Source: Hyperoodon ampullatus (taxonomy: Eukaryota; Chordata; Mammalia; Artiodactyla; Ziphiidae). From it: DNA of 64,000 bases. Position 1 is the first letter of the stretch. Every line of letters begins with the position of its first letter. Positions 39,450-50,557 of this stretch are shown in pieces. The notes below the pieces were generated by a model, which searched no databases, was not told the origin of the DNA, and worked only from the letters and a program-made list of their open reading frames with translations. The stretch lies in the NCBI GenBank assembly GCA_949752795.1, contig OX457074.1:6895527-6959526 (forward strand). Direction: 5' to 3'. A program made the translations under genes and the position numbers.

Positions 39450-39563
39450 CTTTTTTTGTCCATGCCATGCAGCTTGTGGGATCTTAGTTTGCCAACCAGG
39501 GATCAAACCCAGCCTGACAGTGAAAGTGCCAAGCCCTAACCACTGCACCACCAGGGAATTCCC
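39440..39563 (-). mobile_element. CHR SINE (short, inverted) nested in L1
   Basis: 'tgtccatgccatgcagcttg' through 'gcaccaccagggaattccc', with a long T-rich left edge. It is flanked by ctcatttg on both sides. Confidence 0.93.
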
Positions 39564-39943
39564 TCATTTGCTAATTTTTGCTTTTGTTTCCCTTGCCTGA
39601 GGAGTTATATCTAGAAAGATATTGCCAAGACCAGTGTCAAAGAGCATATTTCCTATGTTTTCTTCTAGGAGTTTTACAGTTTCATGTCTTACATTCAAGT
39701 CTTTAATCCATTTTGAGTTGATTTTTGTATATGGTATGAGATAGTGGTTTAGTTTCATTCTTTTGCACATGGCTGTGCAGTTTTCCCAACATCATCTATT
39801 GAAGAGACTGTCCTTCCTCCACTGTATGTCCTTACTCCTTTGTTGAATATTATTTGTCCATATATGTGTAGATTTATTTCTGGGCTCTCAATTCTATTCC
39901 ACTGATCTATGTATCTGTTTTACTGCCAGTACCATGCTATTTT

Positions 39944-40185
39944 TAAATCAATTAATTAATTATTTTATTTATTTATTTATTTGGCTATGCCAGGTTTTAG
40001 TTGCAGCACACGGGATCTTCATTTTGGCGTGCAGGATCTTTTAGTTGCGGCATGTGTGATTTTTAGTTGTGGCATGCAAACACTTAGTTGTGGTATGTGG
40101 GATCTAGTTCCCTGACCAGGGATCGAACCTGGGTCCCCTGCATTGGGAGCATGGAGTCTTAACCACTGGCCCACCAGGGAAGTCC
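39944..40185 (-). mobile_element. CHR SINE (inverted) nested in L1 with perfect 18-bp TSD
   Basis: Reverse-complement CHR bounded by ccagtaccatgctatttt at 39926-39943 and 40186-40203. It lies inside L1 ORF2 sequence, so it postdates the L1. Confidence 0.96.
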
Positions 40186-40437
40186 CCAGTACCATGCTAT
40201 TTTGATTACTATGGCTTTGTAATATAGTTTGAAATCAGGAAGTGTGATACCTGCAGCTTTGTTATTTCTTTCCTCAGGATTGTTAAGCCACTAAGTTTGG
40301 TGATGGTTTGTTACACAGCAATAGGTAACTGATAAGTGTCCATTTATCACTTCAGAGAGACTTAGGAACTATAATCTAGATTAGGAACTGAGACTGATGA
40401 ATTAGCAGTAAAACTCTAATCCAAGAAGGCGGCCTGG

Positions 40438-40632
40438 GGGCTTCCCTGGTGGCACAATGGTTGAAAGTCTGCCTGCCGATGCAGGGGACAAGGGTTCGTG
40501 CCCCGGTCTGGGAAGATCCCACATGCCACGGAGTGGCTGGGCCCATGAGCCATGGCCGCTGAGCCTGCGTGTCTGGACCGCAATGGGAGAGGCCATGACA
40601 GTGAGAGGCCCGTGTACCGCAAAAAAAAAAAG
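40438..40632 (+). mobile_element. CHR SINE (young), first of a tandem pair
   Basis: Flanked by agaaggcggcctgggg on both sides. An internal deletion removes part of 'agcctgtgctccgcaacg'. The downstream flank leads straight into another CHR. Confidence 0.94.
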
Positions 40633-40646
40633 AAGGCGGCCTGGGG

Positions 40647-41005
40647 CTTTCCTGGTAGCGCAGTGGTTAAAAATCCACCTGCCAATGCAGGGGACACAGG
40701 TTCAAGCCCTGGTCTGGGAAGATCCCACATGCCATGGAGCAACTAAGCCCGTGCACCACAACTACTGAGCCTGCACTCTAGAGCCTGCAAGCCACAGCTA
40801 CTGAGCTCTCATGCCACAACTACCGAAGCCCACGTGCCTAGAGCCTGTGCTCCGCAACAAGAGAAGCCACCACAATGAGAAGACCGCGCACCGCAACGAA
40901 GAGTAGCCCCCACTTGCTGCAACTAGAGAAAGCCTGTGCACAGCAACAAAGACCCAATGTAGCCCAAAATACATAAATTAAATTAAATTAAAACAAAAAA
41001 GAAGA
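40647..41005 (+). mobile_element. CHR SINE (long form), second of a tandem pair
   Basis: Starts 'gctttcctggtagcgcagtg' and ends in (AATT)n/(AAAAC). It was probably the older insertion, since the first copy's TSD reproduces the bases just before it. Confidence 0.93.
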
Positions 41006-43705
41006 AGGCCCGGCAAGGAAGAGAAGGTTTAGAGAAGACTCTCAGGGGTGGCAAAGGGGGCAATGGGCAACTTGTGTGGGTGATGAGACCCCCATGGGAC
41101 TCAGCAATAGAAAGGCTCACACAGGGCTGCTCGACTCACCCTCACTAAAATCACAGGGAAGAGCAAGTCTGTGCAACATGAATTCCTTGGACTCCTACTT
41201 TCTCTCTGCAAAAACGCTTCTCAGGCATCATCATGCAAGCAGCTCTCTTCCCTCTTGTCTGAACAACCGTCCTCCCTACTCACTATTTTTCAAGGCTAAG
41301 CGCTTTTCCTATGCTGCTTAAAACATCATTCTTACCATGTCATTCCCATGGAGCTTACGAAAAAGGAGTTCTCCTTTCTCATCCCCTTCAAGGCCCCACC
41401 TACCCCACCAAACTCCCTCCTACTTACTAAATTCTAGCCAGTCCATTTCCACCTCAGGGCCTTCGCACATGCCCTTCTTGTTCCTTCTCTAGCTCTGGCG
41501 TGGCTAGTTCCTTCTCACCCTTCTAGTCTCACCTGCTCAGAGAGACCTTGTCTAACTACCTCTACCTAAGGTTACTCCTAGGAACTTCAGTCTCTATCTC
41601 TATGTGCTGTTTCTTGTGGAACTCTTATCATAATTCTCATTTTATTTATCTGTTTACAGTTTCTTTTTTAAATTTATTTATTTATTTATTTATTTGGTTG
41701 CGTTGGGTCTTAGTTGTGGCAGACAAGCTCCGTAGTTGCAGCTCATGCGCTCCTTAGTTGCAGCTCGCCAGCTCCTTAGTTGTGGTAGGCAGGCTCCTTG
41801 GTTGTGGCTCACTGGCTCCTTAGTTGCGGCTCGTGAACTGTTAGTTGCAGCATGCATGTGGGATCTAGTTCCTGGACCAGGGATTGAACCTGGGCTGCCT
41901 GCATTGGGAGCATGGAATCTTAACCACTGCACCACCAGGGAAGTCCCTGTTAACAGTTTCTTATCTGTCTTCCTCATTATACTGTCAGTTCCAGGGAGAT
42001 GGAGCTTGACTGTTTACTGCTCCCTTATCTCTCCAGTGCATGGCACATAGTAGGTACTCAAAAATCACATGGACTAAATGGAAGTCCTCTTGGTCCCACC
42101 CCTCCCCCTCTGAGCTTTATCCGTTCTCCTCTCCCTCCGGACCTTTTCCACTTATTCCCTCTCTTCTGTCTCTGAAGATGCTCCTTCTTTCCCATCTTGA
42201 CCCTCAACTTACCCCTCCTTTCCCATCATGGCCATCATGGCTGATGTCTTCTTCTCAGTCATTCATTTTATCTAACTTTGCTGTAGAATCTGGTACTGCC
42301 GATCATCCCCCTTCCTCCCTCCTAGACATTCTTTCCTCCCTCAACCATCACAATGGTTAACAGAAGCAATTGCATTAACTAGAAAGCTGATGGAAGCTGA
42401 AGTGAGACACACAGAGTTTGAATCCTGGCTCTGACACAGAATAAATAGTGCAACCCTGGGCAATCAGCACCCTCATCTTCAAACCGAGAACCTAATTCTG
42501 ACCTTGGTAAGTTTGCATTAAAGCATTCTTGATTGGATGATACTCTCAAATTAAGTGTACAACATGGCAAATAAGAGCCAGGTCATGGCAGCGTCCACTG
42601 CTCAGGCAGCCCACCTACACAGCAGTGTGACCCTGGGCCAGTTGCTTAACCTCTCTGAGCCTCAGTTTCCTCATCGACGGAACAGAGAATATGAGAGCAC
42701 CTACCTCACAGGTTGTTGTGAAGATTAAAGGAGGTAAACTGCAAAGCGTTCAATACAGTGTTAGCTATTATTATCTTATGCAAAAAAAAAAAAAAAACAC
42801 TAAAAAAAAAACAAGGGCAGTGTGGGAGAAACTTATTGGAAAGAATCTGAGATCTCTCTCAAATTCCAATAAAGACTTGAACAACCACACCTTATAAAGG
42901 ACAATTCCAGGAACCTCACCAGAAGGAGTTAGTGGAAGTCCCACTAAACTCTGCCCTTACCCTGTCATGACTTGACTTGAGGCTCCTACTGAAATGTTCA
43001 GTCTCTAACTATGGCAACAAATGCCTTTGAAGGGTAAGCAAAGGTTCCAAATGTTTTTAATCACTTGTGTTTTTATGCTACCACTTCAAGCATTCTTTTT
43101 CATTTGATTCATCTGACTGAAATTAAATATTCAATTTCCTGGTAAATGTAGGCTCAAAATTCTAAATTGCTGGCAGAGAGGATTGCATTGGCCCAGACAG
43201 GCATCCTTTACAAAGCAGCTATGGACAGGGGTAGGGGACCTGGTCACCCAGCAGAGACAAAGCCCTGGAGGGAGGGGGCAGGTGTTTTCCAAGCAGAGGG
43301 ACATCCAATACACATCTGAATTACATGAGATAATGTTTATGAAAGTGCCCTGCACCCAGTAAGATGTCCTTCTCCCTCTCCAACCATCCCACAGTCTACT
43401 TTGCTGTTCCCCCAGCCCCCTCCATCCTCTAAAGGCGGGTGCTCCTGCTTTAATTCTAAAATCCATCCTCAAAAAAATTTAAAAAACAAAAATAAATAAA
43501 TAAAGTAAAATCCATCCTCTTCTCTCCGTAACTCCCTCCCTCCCTTGGCAAACTCATTTATTCCTAGCACTTCAAAGACCACCCCTCTTCTAATAACTCT
43601 TTTATGCTGAGTCTTATAAGGTACAGATAAACTACTTTCTCAGGTCCACAGGAACTTCCTCTGTAAAACAACTCCTACTTTTTCTTGTCTATAAAACAAG
43701 ACCTT
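41006..43705. other. Intergenic DNA, no gene
   Basis: L2-like remnants (about 41400-41640), an inverted CHR (listed), and MIR-type sequence near 42400-42780 containing 'gaccctgggccagttgctta' and 'ctctgagcctcagtttcctc'. A-rich runs lie at 42781-42812. About 42815-43700 shows nothing recognisable except an (AAAT) tract near 43490. Confidence 0.65.
41667..41946 (-). mobile_element. CHR SINE (long, inverted)
   Basis: Starts with an (ATTT)n edge and 'ttggttgcgttgggtcttag' and ends 'tgcaccaccagggaagtccc'. The internal unit 'ctccttagttgcagctcg' is amplified, appearing several times with variation. Confidence 0.93.
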
Positions 43706-43708
43706 TTG

Positions 43709-43838
43709 GGAATTCCCTGGCCATCCAATGGTTAGGGCTCCGTGCTTTCACTGCTGAGTGCCTGGGTTCGATCCCTGGTCAGGGAGTTAAGATTCCACAA
43801 GCCACACAGCCAAAAAATAAATTAAAAATAAAACAAAA
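43709..43838 (+). mobile_element. CHR SINE (short form)
   Basis: 'gggaattccctggccatcca' through 'gggttcgatccctggtcagg' to an A-rich tail. Confidence 0.92.
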
Positions 43839-45255
43839 CCCTTTTTGGCCTAACATTCCATAATTCTCTTAACTGTTCCTCAATCATGCCTTCAGAGTTC
43901 CTGCCTCTTTGCCTTTCCACACACTGTTCCCTTTGCTTGGAGGACTTTCCCTGTCCCACATCACTACTTATATTTAATTAACATGTATTGAGTACCTGTT
44001 ATGTCAATAGATACTTCTTGGGTCCTGCCTGGCTCACAATAAGCCCTCCTTTCGTGGGAATTGCCCCCTTCACTCCCCAATCATATGCTGGAATGGGTCC
44101 CTTTAGCCATGTCTGTATTCCATGGTCCTGTCCTCCTGGCCATAGATTATTAAATCCGGGGTGAACACATGTTTACTGGTTTAATCAGATTCTCTATGCC
44201 AGGAATTTGGAATTTGAAACTGAGAGACACAGAGCCTGGGAGCCCTTAGAGCTGAGTTGCATTAATGTCAGCACTTTCAAGAGGGCCATCCATCAACTCC
44301 CTCTCAGAAGTCCCTGGAGATCCCCTGATTCCTACTCTTCCCAGCCTTGGAGTCCATGGGATAACTTGGCAGCCTTCCCATATAAGTTCCTTTTTGCTCT
44401 TTTGGCCAATGTTCTTTTCTTATGCTTTCAACCAAATAACATTAACCAGTGCAATCGTATATGAGACACAGGCTCTGTTGACACAAAAATCAAGTAAAAT
44501 ATGGTCTCTGCCCTTCAGCAACAAGTATTTGAAATCCTACCCTGTGTTAAGGATTGTAACTCAAAAGCCCCCTTTCTCCTTAAGTTTCCCCATATGCCCC
44601 AAGCGGATGAATCTGTCTTTGGTGTACTGATGTTGCATTTTGTTTTACCTCTCTTACAGTCATCACTTGGAGTTATTTTGAATATCTGCCTCTCCCACTA
44701 ATTGCAAACTGTTTCAGATCAAGAGCTAGATATGTCGTCTTCGTAGTCTCTCAGCTCCTAGCACAGCATCACAAACAGATCATCCGGAAAGAACACCTGT
44801 CGCTTTGTCGGGCCCCTTAGCCTCTCTCCTTCCTCTGACAGCAACCCAATTTTCCTTTGGGAAATCAGTCTTCCTCCACTCTCGGTTCCACCTTGCAGGT
44901 GGGTTCTAGAAATGGTACATGACCTAGATTTTGTCAGAGGCACAGTGATTTGAATATGTGAACTATCAGGGCCATATCTGAGATTCTGGAAAGATTTGGA
45001 AAGAAACCCTCTTAACTGAGGTTGTTGAACTGTTAAGCCATAAGCCTGCAGCTATGGATGGTCATCTTTGCCAACACATGGGGAAAATCTGACTGTTAAT
45101 GAAACAAACACAGCAGAGAAGAGGAGGCAGGAAGAGAGAGAAATTCCTGATGACATTACATCAGAACTTGCAACCAGACACCCCGGACCTATCACTGGGA
45201 ACTTTTTCAATTACATTAATTCCCTCTATGTTTGTTTTCCGCTTTGGTTTGTTTG
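43839..45255. other. Intergenic DNA, no gene
   Basis: No open frame with coding character, RNA gene or recent repeat was recognised. L2/MIR-like fragments are possible near 43880-44010 ('cacacactgttccctttgct'). Confidence 0.6.
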
Positions 45256-46690
45256 TTTGTTTTGTTTTAACATCTTTATTGGAGTATAACTGCTTTACAA
45301 TGGTGTGTTAGTTTCTGCTTCATAACAAAGTGAATCACCTATACATATACATGTATCCCCATATCCCCTCCCTCTTCTGTCTCCCTCCCACCCTCCCTTT
45401 CCCACCCCTCTAGGTGGTCACAAAGCACAGAGCTGATCTCCCTGTGCTATGTGGCTGCTTCCCACTAGCTATCTATTTTACATTTGGTAGTGTATATATG
45501 TCCATGCCACTCTCTCACTTAGTCCCAGCTTACCCTTCCCCCTCCCCATGTCCTCAAGCCCATTCTCTACATCTGCATCTTTATTCTTGTCCTGCCCCTC
45601 GGTTCTTCAGAACCATTTTTTTTTTTAGATTCCATATATATGTGTTAGCATACGGTATTTGTTTTTCTCTTTCTGACTTACTTCACTCTGTATGACAGAC
45701 TCTAGGTCCATCCACCTCACTACAAATAACTCAATTTTGTTTCTTTTTATGGCTGAGTAATATTCCATTGTATATATGTGCCACGTATTCTTTATCTATT
45801 CATCTGTCGATGGACACTTAGGTTACTTCCATGTCCTGGCTATTGTAAATAGAGCTGCAATGAACATTGTGGTACATGACTCTTTTTGAATTATGGTTTT
45901 CTCAGGGTATATGCCCAGTAGTGGGATTGCTGGGTCGTATGGTATTTCTATTTTTCGTTTTTTAAGGAATCTCCATACTGTTCTCCATAGTGGCTGTACC
46001 AATTCACATTCCCACCAACAGTGCAAGAGGGTTCCCTTTTCTCGACACTCTCTCCAGCATTGTTTGTAAATTTTTTGACAATGGCCATTCTGAGTGGTGT
46101 GAGGTGATACCTCATTGTAGTTTTGATTTGCAATTCTCTAATGATTAGTGATGTTGAGCATCCTTTCATGTGTTTGTTGGCAATCTCTGTATATCTTCTT
46201 TGGAGAAATGTCTATTTAGGTCTTCTGCCCACTTTTGGATTGGGTTTGTATTTTTGATATTGAGCTGCATGTAAATTTTGAAGATTAATCCTTTGTCAGT
46301 TGCTTCATTTGCAAATATTTTCTCCCATTCTGAGGGTTGTATTTTTGTCTTGTTTATGGTTTCCTTTGCTGTGCAAAAGCTTTTAAGTTTCATTAGGTCC
46401 CATTTGTTTATTTTTGTTTTTATTTCCATTTCTCTAAGAGGTGGGTCAAAAAGGATCTTGTTGTGATTTATATCATAGAGTGTTCTGCCTATGTTTTCCT
46501 CTAAGAGATTTATAGTGTCTGGCCTTACATTTAGGTCTTTAATCCATTTTGAGTTTATTTTTGTGTATGGTGTTAGGGAGTGTTCTAATTTCATTCTTTT
46601 ACATGTAGCTGTCCAATTTTCCCAGCACCACTTATTGAAGAGGCTATCTTTTCTCCATTGTATATTCTTGCCTCCTTTATCAAAAATAAG
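45256..46690 (-). mobile_element. 5'-truncated L1 LINE (inverted)
   Basis: The left edge 'aacatctttattggagtata' is the reversed 3' end, followed by the 3' UTR and reversed ORF2 C-terminus. Peptides are [20 protein letters not shown] near 45990 and [20 protein letters not shown] near 46570. A 142-codon piece of ORF2 remains open (46166-46594) but the element lacks its 5' part. Confidence 0.95.
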
Positions 46691-46984
46691 GTGACCGTAT
46701 GTGCCATTTGTTTTGTTTCATTTTGTTTTTTCTGCTGAAGCCAGTTTGAGGTGAGTTTATGACACTTGCAATAAAGTCTTATAATTCATTCAACAAATGT
46801 TTATTGACATAGAGTTCTATGGAAGCCCTGGGAAGGGAATGATCAGTATGGCTTCGGTGGAGCTGGGGAAGAGGTTGGTTTACGCAGGGAGGTGGAAAGA
46901 GGGAGGCCATTCCAGAGGGCGGTAACAACCTGAGCAAAGGCCCACGGGCCTCAAAGTGTGTGGTCCATTTCCTTCTTTCTTTCT

Positions 46985-47106
46985 TTTTTTTTTTTTTGCC
47001 CGCGCCACGCGGCTTATGGGATCTTAGTTCCCCAACCAGGGATTGAACCCAGGCCCTCGGCAGTGAAAGTGTGGAGTCCTAACCACTGGAGGGCCAGGGA
47101 AGTCCT
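46985..47106 (-). mobile_element. CHR SINE (short, inverted)
   Basis: 'gcccgcgccacgcggcttat' through 'ggagggccagggaagtcc', with a T-run at 46985-46997. Confidence 0.92.
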
Positions 47107-47264
47107 TGTGGTCCATTTCTGACCAGCAGACTCTTAAAGAGTATATTGAAGAACAGTAAGGCAGGGACCAAACTCTCAAGGGATCCTGTGAGCCATGCCA
47201 AGGAGTTTAACCCTTTGGTCAAAGGAAGACATTTAAACTGTAAAGTATGTTTTCATTAAAAAAA

Positions 47265-47340
47265 AATCTATATAAATATCTATGTCTATATTTATATTTA
47301 TATCTGTATCTATCTCTATCTCCATCTCTAACTAGCAGTA
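47265..47340. repeat. Degenerate (TATC)/(TATATT) simple repeat
   Basis: Imperfect TATC and TTTATA units over about 75 bp. Confidence 0.85.
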
Positions 47341-47499
47341 ATGTGGGGAATGGATTGGAAAGAGAATCTAAAGTCATTTCAAATACTCCAAGTGAGAGCA
47401 AATGAGGTCTGGACCAGTCCAAGATTGGCTGCAGCTGTCTTCTCCTGACCCCAATGGAAAGTTACCTCTTAGGGATAAGGACTTTGGAGGCACCATTTA

Positions 47500-48075
47500 G
47501 AGACCTGATAACTCAATCTGAGGCTGTAGAGGAACTTCCTTAGATCCCCGGTGTGACCTAAGAACGTTGCCTGCCATTATCAGTAAACAAAGGATGTTGC
47601 AGCCATCAAGCCACCATATTACAGCTGCTCCAACAGTGAGCCCTGAGGGAACTCAGGATAGAAACAAAGAATGCCCGCCATCCTGCAGTCAACTGCTACA
47701 GCCACGCCCAATGGTGCACCCTGAGGAGACTCAGGATGAGAAAACACAGGATACTGGCCCCAATAGCTGAGGTGCATATCAAAGGAATGATTTTAATGAG
47801 CCCAGATTTTGCATCTTCCCATACGTAAAACAGCGCTAATTTCATTAACTTGAGATGACTGGATTTCTTTAATTAACAATAACCTTTTGATGTTCCAAGT
47901 ACCTGGCCTTTTTGCACAACTCCTGTATATCTTGGCTCTCCCTCTCTCCCCTCTTCGGAACAGTTTCTCAGTGTTATCTGAGATGCTGTGTCCCAGGCTT
48001 GAAGCCCTCACTGTGTCTGCCGAATAAAACATAACTCAACTTTTAGGTTGTGTTTTTTGTTTTTTGTTTTTTTTT
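47500..48075 (+). repeat. Probable solo LTR of an endogenous retrovirus
   Basis: The segment 'gcttgaagccctcactgtgt' followed by cgaataaaacataactcaac has the layout of an LTR R/U5 region with a polyadenylation signal. No retroviral genes lie beside it. It contains a near-duplicate pair 'ccctgagg(g)aactcaggat' about 70 bp apart (47641 and 47710). Confidence 0.45.
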
Positions 48076-49083
48076 GGTCAACACAGGTAACATTTGATGG
48101 GATCCTCTGAGAGAAAATACCCCTAGTTTATTGTCTGATTCTAACCCATGGAACTAGTGTTAATGATGGATGGGCAAGTTCATGACCGGTTGGTAAAAAA
48201 GATGCTTTGTGGGAGTGCGACCTTGGAACGGTCGTCGGTAGGCAGCTATTTCTTTAAAGCCTCCTACTCCCTTCAGTCGCAAGAGAAGAAAAGGAATAAT
48301 TTCTGATGTGGGGAGAGCTTCTGGGGCTGAGGCCCCACGCTGTGACATAGAACTGGGTAGGGAAGTTACAGCAAAGTAACTTGGCTGGTATTGAAAGTGT
48401 GGTGGACCAGTGAGGGGGGTAGCTTGTAGAAACAAAGTGGGAGGGGCCAGGAGCCTTGTTGCTGTGGGTAAGAGAAGTAAACAACGGCTTGCTATCCCAG
48501 GGCCCTTCCTCGTTTCCCTCAGGCTTATCTCTCCGCTGCTGGGGTGCTGACGTCATTCCCTGCTTCTCACAGCTGCACCTCTACATCCCAGAGGAAGGAG
48601 GATCCTTAGTGGGTTTTTCCTGGCTTTCCTGGCTCCCAGGCTCTGAATTTTCAGCCTCAATTTTCATTTCTTTAATTAATTTTTATCAGAGTATAGTATA
48701 GTATAATTTCATTTCTTTTTTTAAATTAATTTTTATCAGAGTATAGTTGCTTTACAATATTGTGTTAGTTTTCATGTTTTTTGGGGGATTTGGAACTCGA
48801 GACTGCTGTGCTTGCTGCTGGGGGCGGCAGCCGGGGAGTCCAAAGGAAATGTATGGCTCCTGAGGAAGGACTCAGCTTGTTTGAGGTAGCAGCAGGAGGC
48901 TGGGATACAGCCCCAGAAATGACATTGTTTTTACTAGGGACACCACTCCCCAGGTGATTCTGATGCTGGCAGAACCCACATGATGATTTGTGTCCATTGC
49001 TCTACGAAATCCGTAACTTGTGGGCAGGTAGGGCAGGCTGCTCATGGGGAAGACAGGCTGTACAGACAATGAAAGAGGTGCCC
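48076..49083. other. Intergenic DNA with a consensus CRE
   Basis: Mostly unique sequence. TGACGTCA occurs at 48548-48555. A short inverted L1 tail lies near 48700-48775 ('ttttatcagagtatagttgc'). The remainder has no recognised element. Confidence 0.55.
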
Positions 49084-49432
49084 AGGGACTTCCAGGGTGG
49101 TCCAGTGGTAAAGAATCCGCCTTACAATACAGGCGACGCAGGTTTGATCGCTGCTCAGGGAATTAAGATCCCACATGTCGCAGGGCAACTAAGCCCGCGC
49201 GCCACAACTACTGAGCCCACGCGCCCTGGAGCCTACATGCCACAACTAGAAAAGACAAAAAAACCCTACGCCACAACTAGAGAGAAGCCCATGCACCACA
49301 ACGAGCCTGTGCGCCCCAACGAAAAAGATCCTGCATGCCTCAACAAAGATCCTGTGTGCCGCAACTAAGACCCAACACAGCCAAAAATAAATAAATAAAT
49401 AATAAAATAAATCTTAAAAAAAAACAAACAAA
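49084..49432 (+). mobile_element. CHR SINE (long, diverged)
   Basis: 'gggacttccagggtggtcca' through 'aactaagacccaacacagcc' to an (AAAT)n plus poly-A tail. 'gccacaactaga' units are expanded. Confidence 0.9.
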
Positions 49433-49984
49433 AAAAAAACGGTGCCCATCCCAGGGCTGTGGGGAGAATTAAATATGCTGTGTGGTTATGACTGGCATCT
49501 ATACCATGCACTGGAATCCCTTCTCTATGACATTCAGGCCTCTTGAGTCAGGGCCTCTGGCTTTTCCTCTCCCCTAGACTGCCTCCTCTAGGTCTGATTT
49601 GGCAGCGTGAATCTGGGGGAAGCTCAGGCTGAGTAGAGTTAACTGGGTGGGTCTGGAGGACTAAAGCTCTGACAGCGAGAAGTGGATCTAGACAGTACAA
49701 GATTACAGACAGAGTTAAACAGACTGGAGCCAGGCTGCATGACTTAGAATCCCAGCTGCACAACTTACCAGCTACATGACCTTAGACCAGTCACTGTGTG
49801 TGTGTGTCTTTTTCCATTTCCAAATGGGGATGATAACAATACCCCACCCTCACTCCCCACCCAGGCAAGTGAGGCCCGTTTAAACCCAAGGTCCTCTCTC
49901 TCTCTCTTTCCCTCCCTGGTTCCCTCCTGTCCTCTGGAACTCATCCTATGTAACTGCCTTCGGAGAATACAATCCAACACAGAT
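49433..49984. other. Intergenic DNA just downstream of CAVIN1
   Basis: A MIR-like segment lies at about 49690-49850 ('cccagctgcacaacttacca'). A (CT)n run lies near 49893-49912. GT-rich sequence on the minus strand near 49965-49980 could be the CAVIN1 downstream cleavage element. Confidence 0.55.
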
Positions 49985-50001
49985 CCTTTTAGAAAAGCAG
50001 G

Positions 50002-50007
50002 TTTATT
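50002..50007 (-). terminator. CAVIN1: CAVIN1 polyadenylation signal (distal)
   Basis: AATAAA on the minus strand, 1.73 kb after the stop codon, followed by a GT-rich segment. Confidence 0.7.
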
Positions 50008-50551
50008 GGTCGGGCTGCTCACCAGGACACAGCAACACGAGAGGCTCCCCAGAGCCCACAGGAAACTGTATCTGCCCACAACTCAGGCCCCTTCAGCCCA
50101 TCAGCACCAAGGGACCTCGTCCCACAATCCCCATCCTCCCTCAGCCAATGTGTCTCCAACCATCCAGAAGAAAGAAGGGACCAACAGGAAAAAAAAAAAA
50201 AAAAAAGCAAAGCTCTGTATTGTAAAAAAGATGTGTCCCCAGGCTCCCTCCCTCCACCCCTTAAAAACAATTAGCTGCAATTCTATAATGCAGAGCAGAG
50301 AAGATAAAGCACAGGAGGTAGGGGGTGAACGAGGGAGCCTTCAGCCCTCCTCTTCCGGCTGTGACCTGGGGGTGAGGGGTCTGTCCTTGCTTCTGACAAG
50401 CCACCGTTACTGGGGAGGAACAGGGGAACTAAAGTGTCCTGAGGAGAACCTGATCAGAAATCAGGCTTTTGGACTGGAAGCGGCACCCCTCTCATCCCAA
50501 AGTCAGGAGAGGAACCCACAAGGCCAAGGAAGTCTTGGCAAGTTCTGCAGC

Positions 50552-50557
50552 TTTATT
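50552..50557 (-). terminator. CAVIN1: Possible proximal CAVIN1 polyadenylation signal
   Basis: AATAAA within 'tataataaagctgc' on the minus strand, 1.18 kb after the stop codon. Confidence 0.45.

Larger units (their letters stand above)
38192..40282 (-). mobile_element. L1 LINE, inverted, with perfect 15-bp TSD
   Basis: About 2.1 kb including two nested SINEs. It is flanked by ttaagccactaagtt at 38177-38191 and 40283-40297. Minus-strand ORF2 remnants are visible: [20 protein letters not shown] near 38850 and LEENIGNMLFDTGLGNIFLD near 39650. It is 5'-truncated and its frames are broken, so it is not capable of movement. A (TA)n tract at 39119-39148 lies within it. Confidence 0.95.
37700..40345. 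repeat. MaLR/MLT-type LTR relic split by an L1
   Basis: 'ggtttataaacatgtctgc' on the left and 'gtttgttacacagcaatagg' on the right of the L1 are halves of one old LTR-like repeat. It carries AATAAA before 'ttaagccactaagtt'. Contiguity is shown by the TSD of the intervening L1. Confidence 0.55.
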
